Virus record (IMG/VR): IMGVR_UViG_3300025011_000077 | Span: 1-46,442 of that record | From: a virus | Length of the DNA: 46,442 nt | Direction: 5' to 3' (one strand) | In this document: one piece after another, positions 20,235-27,498 of the stretch | Position numbering within the stretch: the stretch's first letter is position 1 | How the letters are laid out: every line of letters starts with the position of its first letter | Translations under genes and position numbers: made by a program | Notes under the pieces: generated by a model | Told to the model about the DNA's origin: nothing | The model's input: the letters and a program-made list of their open reading frames with translations, nothing else | Databases searched by the model: none

Positions 20235-22283
20235 CTAATCCCACCGATCAATCTTAATCAATCTCACTGAACTACTGGATTTCACCCGTAAAGTCAACCC
20301 CCACTCACTGTCCTTAGAGTACCCCACTCCACAAGCAGATGCTTCATTAACACCTTCAATAGGTGTAACAGCGCAGTAAGCTTCTAAAGTCTTCCTGACC
20401 ACCTGTAGTTCAGAAATTAGCATTTCTGTAAAGAAACCTCTTCCCTTACCCTTAGATAAGTCTTTACACCCATCCAGCAAGAAGAAAATGTGGTTTCCAG
20501 AATGAAGGACTGGGTTCTTACCCCATAGGTTAGGTGAGGTGGTAATGCCCCTTACCTTTACGAATCCATTAACTGGTACATTCCACACACTATCGGAAGC
20601 CTGTGCAGGTGCGTTATCTATAATAGGATCTTGTCCTTTAACGTAGTTAAAGTTAAACACCTCAATTTTGAACCCCGTATCACCAGCAACCCCATTATGG
20701 GTATAGATCTTACCATTGACTTCCAATTCTACCTTGAATGGAGTACTGCCCTTGCCTCTCTCCCTATAGTTGTGAACGTGGAATACATACCTGCCACTCA
20801 GAGCATTGCTAGCCCATCGAATGTTCTCTACAGGCGAATCATTTCTATGGAGACCCCCGTTCATATCAATATCTAACCATCCATCACAATTACTACGTTT
20901 TCTATCAAAGTAGATATGCTCGCGTCTAGGAGTGGTGCAATGCAGATCTAAGTCCGTATAGCCCTCCCATATCAGAGAGCATCGGATCTCGTTATTCTCA
21001 TACCTACCTCCTGCAGTCTCTACTCTACGCTTGATTTCACCATCAATACCACCATGGTAATACCAGCTAAATGGATTATTCCACTGTAGAATGCTGGGAG
21101 CATCTTCTACAAAGGCAGTAACAAGTGCCATCAATCGACTAGGATTATCAACTTTAACTTCTAGACTGTCAGCAGTTGGTAGCACTGTTCTCTGGAACTT
21201 CTCCCAAGTCATCACAGTGCTTGGTAAGTCAATCTTAGCATTTGATGTTACTCCCTGACCTTTAGCAACCACGGCACTAAATATTCCGGCTTCCTTATTA
21301 ACTGTCTGAAGTTGTGATCTGCCTGTCCATAAAAGAGGTATGTCTTTAAAGTCCTTGAGAGCAACATACCTTCTCCTCAGATCTAGGCCCATATCAGCAA
21401 TTAACTTCTCTGCTTGCTTAATGCCACCTGTGGATGGTGGAGCTTGTGCTCTGCGGTAATTAGAGGGGTCCATCCTCTCCTTGAACTTATTCGTTACAAC
21501 ATCAATTGGCAATCCACTGGTAATATCATCTAACAGTAACCCGGTCATTGATCCACTAATATGGCAAAACCCGGCAGGTGCAGTGGATACAGCTAGCCAT
21601 ACTAAGTTCTCACGCTCAATACCTCTTACTTTGCTCCTGCTAACATGTAAATCCTTAAACCATTCCAACGTGGGTAGACATTTCTCTGACCTGGGTAAGG
21701 AACCCGACTGTAGAAGCATTAAGGCACGTTCAATGTCCTCTATCTTATACTTTACCAATGCCGTGGTAAGCATCTTGTACTCTTGTAGCTTCTCTGCCAT
21801 TTTCTGACTAGCACTTAGATTCCTATCATTATGTACCATCCCCTTAGGTAGTGCGGCACACATGTGAAACCATTCTCCAGTTTTTGGAGTTCCTAGTATT
21901 CGATCACTAGATATGAATACGCCAGTTACCTTGGATTTTAGCACCAGAGCGCGCATAGCTTTGACGGACTTAGCAAAGAAATCAGGGATACTACTTTCCC
22001 CCCACATTACGGAATCTATCACACCTGTGCTAGACATAGCTGCTAGATTGCCGTAACGCTCAACAAAATGTCTACAGCAGTTACAAACATAGTGCTGTCT
22101 AGCATCTGGTGGAAGATTATCCAGGAATGCTGCGAATAACCCCTTAGCGTTAGTGGTGAATAGATGAAGTCCAGATGATGTTGCTAAGTCAAACCTGTCT
22201 TTTATTCCTTGGGCAAACTCTGTGTACCCATCCCTAGCACGCCTTATATAGTTCGGTCCGATAGTGGTGAAACCTTTATTCAT
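20235..22283 (-). CDS. 682-residue protein with DUF2135-like beta-sandwich domain
   Basis: Residues about 1-400 form a large domain of no recognised family with two Cys (VCNCCRHF near 70). At about 437-545 the pattern IRCSLIWEGYTDLDLHCTTP, then YFDRKRSNCDGWLDIDMNGG, then ENIRWASNALSGRYVFHVHN matches the DUF2135/YfaP-type beta-sandwich seen in VWA-associated and phage proteins. The last 130 residues are strand-rich (GFFTEMLISELQVV). It starts after a GAGGGGG site. It is the largest gene of the minus-strand block. Function unknown. Confidence 0.68.
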   Translation of the reverse strand: MNKGFTTIGPNYIRRARDGYTEFAQGIKDRFDLATSSGLHLFTTNAKGLFAAFLDNLPPDARQHYVCNCCRHFVERYGNLAAMSSTGVIDSVMWGESSIPDFFAKSVKAMRALVLKSKVTGVFISSDRILGTPKTGEWFHMCAALPKGMVHNDRNLSASQKMAEKLQEYKMLTTALVKYKIEDIERALMLLQSGSLPRSEKCLPTLEWFKDLHVSRSKVRGIERENLVWLAVSTAPAGFCHISGSMTGLLLDDITSGLPIDVVTNKFKERMDPSNYRRAQAPPSTGGIKQAEKLIADMGLDLRRRYVALKDFKDIPLLWTGRSQLQTVNKEAGIFSAVVAKGQGVTSNAKIDLPSTVMTWEKFQRTVLPTADSLEVKVDNPSRLMALVTAFVEDAPSILQWNNPFSWYYHGGIDGEIKRRVETAGGRYENNEIRCSLIWEGYTDLDLHCTTPRREHIYFDRKRSNCDGWLDIDMNGGLHRNDSPVENIRWASNALSGRYVFHVHNYRERGKGSTPFKVELEVNGKIYTHNGVAGDTGFKIEVFNFNYVKGQDPIIDNAPAQASDSVWNVPVNGFVKVRGITTSPNLWGKNPVLHSGNHIFFLLDGCKDLSKGKGRGFFTEMLISELQVVRKTLEAYCAVTPIEGVNEASACGVGYSKDSEWGLTLRVKSSSSVRLIKIDRWD

Positions 22284-22303
22284 GTCAAACCCCCTCTATT
22301 TGA

Positions 22304-22591
22304 TTACCACACTCTACTCACTCTAATATACTTTATGCTGGGTGCTTCGAAGTAAGACACCGGCCCTAGGCAAGAAACACAAGGCACCATGATATTGTTG
22401 TCTCTAGCGTTAGCATCATGGTTATCAGCATACCATTGATTAATTTGTGAGGACATCTGTCTAGCTCTTTCATTAGCCATCTCTAATGTCTCTTGGAAGA
22501 GTCCCTGAAATCCTACTTCACCTTTGATAAAGACTTGTACGACGTACTGTGGAGTAAGAGACTTTTTCTTCCTTGAAAACCATTTAAACAT
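22304..22591 (-). CDS. Small hypothetical protein with basic N-terminus
   Basis: A 95-residue protein starting MFKWFSRKKKSLTPQYVV; ATG 22591 follows GGGAGG. A hydrophobic-basic start could touch the membrane. It lies directly upstream of the 682-residue gene and is separated from the genes further up by the strong palindromic terminator at 22655, so a local promoter is expected. Function unknown. Confidence 0.6.
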   Translation of the reverse strand: MFKWFSRKKKSLTPQYVVQVFIKGEVGFQGLFQETLEMANERARQMSSQINQWYADNHDANARDNNIMVPCVSCLGPVSYFEAPSIKYIRVSRVW

Positions 22592-22654
22592 ACCAACCAC
22601 CTCCCTTTCTTCTCCTTAAAAAAATCATTTCTTCAGAAATCTTCTCCTGCATAG

Positions 22655-22690
22655 TAGAAAAACCCAAGTCATATGACTTGGGTTTTTCTA
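22655..22690. terminator. 36-bp perfect palindrome, bidirectional terminator
   Basis: The arms contain AAAAACCCAAGTC and GACTTGGGTTTTT around ATAT, giving a GC stem followed by a T-run on both strands. It ends the unit containing the 22727-23113 gene. Confidence 0.9.
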
Positions 22691-22726
22691 AAAGGGGGCA
22701 AGTTAATTTGTTACCCTCCCTGAGAA

Positions 22727-23113
22727 CTAAGTTTGGAATGTGAAGGTGTCATGTCCGGTGTAGGTTACGTATCGTATCGGTTGACGTTCATAGCATCCAG
22801 GAGCTATTCCAACAGCATGTGAGCGAAAGTCCTCTTTAGTACTTTTATCTACACAGTACGTGAACTTCTCTGCTTCCATTAGCTCCATTTTCAATCCAGC
22901 TAAAATCTTATCTATTCTGGACTCTTTTTCCCGAGCAGCAGATAATAATTTCATTTGAATGGACAACTTATCTTCTAGGGTCTTCTTACGGGATTGTAAA
23001 CCACTCACGACTATATTAGCCTTATCCCTAGACACCTCTGCTTCTTGTATGAAATCATTTATTTCTGCTAATTTCAGGCTAAGATTATCGATTGTATCCT
23101 TGACGTCATTCAT
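22727..23113 (-). CDS. Coiled-coil protein
   Basis: A 128-residue protein. Residues about 5-85 form a continuous coiled coil (NLSLKLAEINDFIQEAEV, then KTLEDKLSIQMKLLSA). A short globular end follows (GIAPGCYERQPIRYVT). Its start is two bases after the stop of the upstream gene, so the two are coupled and may form a complex. Function unknown. Confidence 0.62.
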   Translation of the reverse strand: MNDVKDTIDNLSLKLAEINDFIQEAEVSRDKANIVVSGLQSRKKTLEDKLSIQMKLLSAAREKESRIDKILAGLKMELMEAEKFTYCVDKSTKEDFRSHAVGIAPGCYERQPIRYVTYTGHDTFTFQT

Positions 23114-23114
23114 C

Positions 23115-23819
23115 TTAGCTTATTCCTCCTGTAAGCTTGATAGTTATCTCAGTTGTTGATAGACCAAGCAATATATTTGAAGGAGTGTTAACAGTCTTGA
23201 TGTCATAATCTGTTGACATAATAATCTTACTCTTAAGATCATCTAAGAACTTGTTTAGATTGTCCATTTTCTCCTTTTCTTCCTTATGGATAGAAGCTGT
23301 TAAGGCCTCAAATTCCTGGGTTATCACACACACTCTACTTTTGTGGGACATGTCCTCTAATTTCATTTTACTGTTAAAGTCCTTTTCTGCCGCATCTAGC
23401 CTCTTGGTTAGAGAGTTACATAAGATTGTTTCCACCTTCTCATCCCTACCTTTGTTAGTTTTGTTGGTCATATTCATAGCACCATATAAGGATGCGCAAT
23501 CAAAGAATGGTGATACTGGAACTCTAAACGCCTCTAGTATTTGAGTCCCATAAAACTCCAGTTCTTCTAACTGTTTTCGGCGTTTTTCCTCAAACAGTAT
23601 CATATTCCAATTAGCGTCCGGTGGACACAAAATATATTGTGAGGTAGGTTTGGTGTAAACTTCGCTATCTTTAATACTTATCTTGCCATTCATATCCACA
23701 CAGTGAACCTTGTACCCAGTTCCAAAATCATTAGGCCTAACCCTAACGACTTTGTGGAATTGTAATCCTTTGGCCCCACGATACCTATATATCTGCCCTA
23801 CCCTTACTTCAGGTTCCAT
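23115..23819 (-). CDS. Hypothetical protein with SH3-like N-terminus and coiled coil
   Basis: About 234 residues. ATG 23819 (MEPEVRVGQIYRYRG) follows AGAGGGGG; the frame is open 10 codons further up. Residues 1-65 are strand-rich (VGQIYRYRG, VVRVRPNDFGTGYKV), like a small barrel. Residues about 130-215 are a charged coiled coil (EEKEKMDNLNKFLDDLKS). Its partner may be the coupled coiled-coil protein downstream. Family unknown. Confidence 0.6.
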   Translation of the reverse strand: MEPEVRVGQIYRYRGAKGLQFHKVVRVRPNDFGTGYKVHCVDMNGKISIKDSEVYTKPTSQYILCPPDANWNMILFEEKRRKQLEELEFYGTQILEAFRVPVSPFFDCASLYGAMNMTNKTNKGRDEKVETILCNSLTKRLDAAEKDFNSKMKLEDMSHKSRVCVITQEFEALTASIHKEEKEKMDNLNKFLDDLKSKIIMSTDYDIKTVNTPSNILLGLSTTEITIKLTGGIS

Positions 23820-23870
23820 TCTAATGTTTCCCCCTCTTAACCACCACAATTAAGACCAATAAGTATTTTC

Positions 23871-24047
23871 TCATTTTAATAACTCAAGAAGTGTGCGTGT
23901 TACAAATATTAGCAAGGCTACGCTTAGAGTTGCACTAACTAATCTCCACCATCTAGGCCTTTCAGTTTTAAGTGTGGCATCTCGTCCGTTAACAACACAC
24001 ATTAATGTCCCTAATATGATATAGATCACGTCTAAAACAGTTTTCAC
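23871..24047 (-). CDS. 58-residue membrane protein
   Basis: GTG start after GGAGGAAAATAAA. The product has a hydrophobic N-terminal segment (VLDVIYIILGTLMCVV), a basic turn (KTERPRWWR) and a second segment (LVSATLSVALLIFV): two membrane spans. It begins one base after the stop of the next upstream gene, in a run of three tightly packed membrane genes. Holin-like topology, not proven. Confidence 0.6.
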   Translation of the reverse strand: MKTVLDVIYIILGTLMCVVNGRDATLKTERPRWWRLVSATLSVALLIFVTRTLLELLK

Positions 24048-24048
24048 T

Positions 24049-24222
24049 TTATTTTCCTCCTCCTAGGTAGTCTAATATTATTAGAGCTACTACCAACACT
24101 GGAGGTACGCCCGCCATAATGGCTACGGGATTGCTGGCCTCAAGCTGAACCCAGGAACCTGCACAAATTGCAGAGGTCACTGACAATAACACTCCCAGTA
24201 TAAAATACTTAACTGCTAACAT
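24049..24222 (-). CDS. 57-residue membrane protein
   Basis: MLAVKYFILGVLLSVTSAI, then a polar turn (SWVQLEASNP) and AIMAGVPPVLVVALIIL: two membrane spans and a Gly/Lys tail. GACGGAGGTAAAG precedes the ATG. It overlaps the end of the upstream gene by 14 bases. A phage holin or envelope protein is possible. Confidence 0.6.
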   Translation of the reverse strand: MLAVKYFILGVLLSVTSAICAGSWVQLEASNPVAIMAGVPPVLVVALIILDYLGGGK

Positions 24223-24310
24223 CTTTACCTCCGTCCAGGATAAATTCCACTATACTGCCAATACATATACTAACACCACAAAATATAAGCATTACTAAAA
24301 GATATTTCAT
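24209..24310 (-). CDS. 33-residue membrane microprotein
   Basis: MKYLLVMLIFCGVSICIGSI then VEFILDGGKDVSS: one membrane span. ATG 24310 with GAGAGGGG just upstream is chosen over a longer frame from 24436 that would run through the terminator at 24363. First of three overlapping membrane genes. Confidence 0.5.
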   Translation of the reverse strand: MKYLLVMLIFCGVSICIGSIVEFILDGGKDVSS

Positions 24311-24362
24311 CCCCTCTCTTATCAATCTCCCTACCCCCTCAAAAAATTCACTGCTTGAAAAA

Positions 24363-24390
24363 AGCAGGAGACAAGAAATCGTCTCCTGCT
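24363..24390 (-). terminator. Terminator after the WYL-like gene
   Basis: AGCAGGAGAC with GTCTCCTGCT; on the minus strand followed by TTTTTT. Uses the same arms as the hairpin at 17003-17025. Confidence 0.85.
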
Positions 24391-24398
24391 TATAGCTA

Positions 24399-24944
24399 CT
24401 AGTTAAATGACAGTTCTCGCACTCTAAAACCAGCACCCTTTAATTTAGAATGTATATCCCTTAACATTGGCAAAAAGTAGGTTCGATTATATGAGGTATA
24501 CGACCAGCCCTCCCTATCGCTAAACTCAGACGTTTTATCAGCTTTGAGTGGTGGACCCTCCGACAACACCAGCCTTATACAAAATGCAGTTGTCTGGCCC
24601 GATTGCCCACTTCCCTTCCAGACATAATTTTTATCTGTCAGATACTTCTTTTGCTCATCATACAAAGTAAAACCTAATGCGTGACCTATTAGTCTAAACA
24701 TATAATCTGGGTCCGATCCAAGTTCTAGTAATTTAGGTGGATTCTCCTGTTTTATGAACCTTATTATGCCATTCATGGCAAAATCTCTGTTTCCTCCTTT
24801 GTCATAGTCATACCCTGATAGTAACCACTGTATCTTTTCATGATATTCCGTGGCACCCCACCATATGCCATGGGGTTTTATGCGACGTATGGAAGTTACA
24901 CCCTTCCAATTCTTGTACTCAAACACTAGAGTCTGTGCATTCAA
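24399..24944 (-). CDS. WYL-like domain protein
   Basis: A 181-residue protein with a TTG start after AAGGGGG. Residues about 5-65 (FEYKNWKGVTSIRRIKP, then WWGATEYHEKIQWLLSGYDY, then RDFAMNGI) match the pattern of stand-alone WYL-like domains of phages and bacteria, which usually sense nucleic acid or nucleotide ligands. The remainder (RLIGHALGFTLYDEQ, then GPPLKADKTSEF) is unassigned. First gene of the long minus-strand block, facing the late region. Possible regulator. Confidence 0.68.
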   Translation of the reverse strand: MNAQTLVFEYKNWKGVTSIRRIKPHGIWWGATEYHEKIQWLLSGYDYDKGGNRDFAMNGIIRFIKQENPPKLLELGSDPDYMFRLIGHALGFTLYDEQKKYLTDKNYVWKGSGQSGQTTAFCIRLVLSEGPPLKADKTSEFSDREGWSYTSYNRTYFLPMLRDIHSKLKGAGFRVRELSFN

Positions 24945-25188
24945 TATGAATCCCCCTTCCAGTTAAAAAAGGCTGAAAAAATATATCTTGCTCTTTTGTG
25001 GGTTACTAAGAGATTAACGGGGGCAGGTAATACAAAAGATCGTTTCCTTTTTAAAAGGGGAACCCCCGCCAACCTATGACATTCTCAGGATTTTGCGGTT
25101 TCCTCCTACAAATACTGTATCTGGTGAGAATTTTTAACTTATTGATTTCTTTTTGTTAGTTTTGATTAAATTAACATGGAGGTATATA
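24945..25188. other. Divergent intergenic region between the minus-strand block and the late region
   Basis: It must carry promoters in both directions, but none matches the TTGACT family. TTGATT with TTAAAT 18 bases later (near 25160) is a weak plus-strand candidate. CGGGGG (25018-25023) and AACCCCCGCC (25062-25071) could pair across AAAAGG-type sequence. If the phage sigma factor at 34614 acts on late genes, its promoters should be sought here. Confidence 0.35.
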
Positions 25189-25647
25189 ATGAACGAGTTT
25201 AAAGAAAGAATTTGGGCGATACTGTCACAGTATATGGATAGTGCTAATTTCATCCTCTTGAAAAATGATAACATTGCTGATGATACAACCAGAATGAGAA
25301 TAGCTGCCATTCTATGTAATAATTGTGATGAATTTGAGTTAAAATCTATAGTAGAGATGCCACACGTGTTCCCACGCATTATCATAAACAGTGCTGTGAA
25401 GGCCCTATCTCAGATATCTGAAGGAAAGCACTCGAATAATCAAGGCCTACCTATCTTAAAGATATGTTATGTGCACAGTAAAAAGAACCTTGAAGTGGGG
25501 GATTTATTTAGAGTATCAGAAGTGAGTAGTAATCTATGTATCGCAAAACCTGAACAATTCCCCTCTATAAAACTGACCCTAGCGGGGACAGGGGATGTAG
25601 AAATTAGTACCAGTTCTTTAAAATTTAAGTCTATACTGAAGGATTAG
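25189..25647 (+). CDS. Hypothetical protein, first gene of the late block
   Basis: A 152-residue protein. ATG 25189 (MNEFKERIWAILSQYMD) follows TGGAGG. The N-terminal 70 residues are helical; the C-terminal half contains VHSKKNLEVGDLFRVSEV, a strand-rich segment. Followed by a terminator. Function unknown. Confidence 0.6.
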   Translation: MNEFKERIWAILSQYMDSANFILLKNDNIADDTTRMRIAAILCNNCDEFELKSIVEMPHVFPRIIINSAVKALSQISEGKHSNNQGLPILKICYVHSKKNLEVGDLFRVSEVSSNLCIAKPEQFPSIKLTLAGTGDVEISTSSLKFKSILKD

Positions 25648-25668
25648 TGAGACATATGGAAAATAGAT

Positions 25669-25702
25669 GAGCCCTCTTAACTTTTATTAATTAAGAGGGC
25701 TT
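25669..25702 (+). terminator. Intrinsic terminator, possibly bidirectional
   Basis: AGCCCTCTTAA with TTAAGAGGGCT around CTTTTATTAA. The T-run is weak on the plus strand. Confidence 0.7.
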
Positions 25703-25740
25703 ACCTGTTGGTAAAGTATCAATTGAATGAAGGTGTGTTT

Positions 25741-26106
25741 GTGTTTGAATTGATAGAGTATACTTGTAGAAATGCTCCTATCTGTAAGCACCATGAGGAG
25801 TTAGACACACAGACTCTTAACCAATACAGATCCCTGATCGTCAGTATATCTGATCAAATGTCTGTGCTAAAGGACGAAGGTATCTTCACAACTAAAGTAT
25901 TTATGGGCACAAAAACATCTACGCTATTATATTTTGAGATAACTGGAGTGTCAGATGGCCAGGAACATGTGATAGAGCAGTTAAGCATACCTGAAGAAGA
26001 GCAAACTGTGAAAGTTATAATAAATGAAAATATACCTGAAGGGGATTTCATATTATCTGGGATACAAACCGGATTTAGGGGAGACACTTATACTAGGGAG
26101 GGCTAG
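25741..26106 (+). CDS. Hypothetical phage protein upstream of the terminase genes
   Basis: About 121 residues from GTG 25741, which has GAAGGTG five bases upstream; a TTG at 25708 would lie within the terminator tail. The product (FELIEYTCRNAPICKHHEEL, then a strand-rich C-terminal half) has two Cys and two His near the start that could bind zinc. It ends two bases before the terS candidate. Confidence 0.55.
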   Translation: MFELIEYTCRNAPICKHHEELDTQTLNQYRSLIVSISDQMSVLKDEGIFTTKVFMGTKTSTLLYFEITGVSDGQEHVIEQLSIPEEEQTVKVIINENIPEGDFILSGIQTGFRGDTYTREG

Positions 26107-26108
26107 TT

Positions 26109-26510
26109 ATGACATTCCAAAAGAAGCCTGGATTAAGAGTAGTCAGTAATCTATCTGAATCCTTCAAGAAAATTATGCTTACTACTGAGGAAGAAGTGCA
26201 AAGAGTGAAAGGAGAACATAGAGCAAGGATAAGCACTCTTGTTGACGACTACATGGATAAAGTACAAACTGGGGAAGCAGAAGGTATCAGACATGCTAAA
26301 GACCTCATGGATATAATCAAAGTTGATTTACTGTTGTTAGGAGAGGCAACAGATCGGACTGAGAATAAAACCCAGCTAGAAGAAGCTAGGATTACCAATA
26401 TGTCTGAAGTCATAGATGTTAATGATGAGAATGTCCAAGCAGTTATTGAGGGTATGATGAAGGCGTTGAATGGAGCGAATGATAATTATCGTGTAGGTGA
26501 TGATAAGTAA
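26109..26510 (+). CDS. Candidate terminase small subunit
   Basis: A 133-residue helical protein. The middle (AEGIRHAKDLMDIIKVDLLL) and the end (VNDENVQAVIEGMMKALN) suit a small-terminase oligomerisation region, but no helix-turn-helix is clear. The call rests mostly on position, two genes before terL with only a homing endonuclease between. Start after GGGAGGG. Confidence 0.42.
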   Translation: MTFQKKPGLRVVSNLSESFKKIMLTTEEEVQRVKGEHRARISTLVDDYMDKVQTGEAEGIRHAKDLMDIIKVDLLLLGEATDRTENKTQLEEARITNMSEVIDVNDENVQAVIEGMMKALNGANDNYRVGDDK

Positions 26511-26525
26511 AAGGCATGCCTGTGG

Positions 26526-26557
26526 AGAACGTGCTTATTTGTAAGCACGTTCTTTTG
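26526..26557 (+). terminator. Intrinsic terminator
   Basis: GAACGTGCTTA with TAAGCACGTTC, a TTTG loop and TTTTGT following. It separates the candidate terS from the homing endonuclease and terL. Confidence 0.82.
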
Positions 26558-26625
26558 TGGGCGTTTGATCTGGTATATCCTGGGGAGATAATACAATTAT
26601 TGGATGAATTGAGGAGGCAATATTT

Positions 26626-27498
26626 ATGAACGATCAAGACACCTATGAAAAAGCTATGTGTAGGGTATGTGGGTACAGCACCCCACACCTATCCAGTCAT
26701 CTAAGGAGCATCCATGGATTAAGATCCCCTGAATACAAAGCACAATATCCAGGAGCACCCATAGTATGTAAGCAACGTAGCGAGCAATTTGCCAATAATA
26801 ATCCTAATAAAACAGAGAATTTTAGGAAGAGAATGAAAGAAACCATGAGTAAGGAAAATAACCCTAATTATGGAACCCAACATACGGAAGAGTGGAAGAA
26901 AAATATGTCTGAAAGGATGATGGGTGAAAATCATCCTATGTATGGTAGACACCAATCCGAGGAAGTTAAGAAGAATATGAGTATCCGCAACAAAGGAGAG
27001 GGTAATCCTATGTATGGTAAGGCAGGATTTGGAGGTATGCACCATACCGAGGAGACTAAACAGAAAATGGCTGAGTCTAGATCAGAATTTATGTCTAAGT
27101 TTTACACTAAGAGAACAACTATAGAAGAATGGTGCACCAATCAACTCCTTATTCAGAAAGTGAAGTTCAGTGAACAACAAAGGGTAGGTAAGTTTTTATA
27201 TGATTTTGAGGTTATGACTAGTGAGGGAATAAAGTACATAGAAGTAAACGGAGATTTCTGGCATTCAAACCCTAATATTTATGATTTGCGTAACTTGACC
27301 ACCACTCAAATAACTAATATATGTAGGGATAAGCTAAAACTGGAAAAGGTGGGAAGAGAAAATCTACTGATACTTTGGGAGCAGGATATAAAGAAAAGAC
27401 CTTATATGTGTATATTCTTGATAAAGGCATTTATTTTAGGGGACACCAGAGTATTGCATAGTTATGACTTTAAGAGGAGGTCTATACATGTCGATTAA
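26626..27498 (+). CDS. Homing endonuclease with MucR-like zinc finger, NUMOD3 repeats and Vsr-like nuclease
   Basis: A 290-residue protein. Residues 12-30 (CRVCGYSTPHLSSHLRSIH) form a MucR-type zinc finger. Residues about 75-155 carry at least three NUMOD3-type motifs (NPNYGTQHTEEWKKNMS, NPMYGKAGFGGMHHTEE). Residues about 165-275 (FLYDFEV, YIEVNGDFWHSNP, ILWEQDI) match the very-short-patch-repair (EDxHD) nuclease fold known from the phage homing enzyme I-Bth0305I. It probably cuts terminase-region DNA of competing phages and spreads itself. It overlaps terL by 11 bases, as free-standing homing genes often do. Confidence 0.85.
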   Translation: MNDQDTYEKAMCRVCGYSTPHLSSHLRSIHGLRSPEYKAQYPGAPIVCKQRSEQFANNNPNKTENFRKRMKETMSKENNPNYGTQHTEEWKKNMSERMMGENHPMYGRHQSEEVKKNMSIRNKGEGNPMYGKAGFGGMHHTEETKQKMAESRSEFMSKFYTKRTTIEEWCTNQLLIQKVKFSEQQRVGKFLYDFEVMTSEGIKYIEVNGDFWHSNPNIYDLRNLTTTQITNICRDKLKLEKVGRENLLILWEQDIKKRPYMCIFLIKAFILGDTRVLHSYDFKRRSIHVD

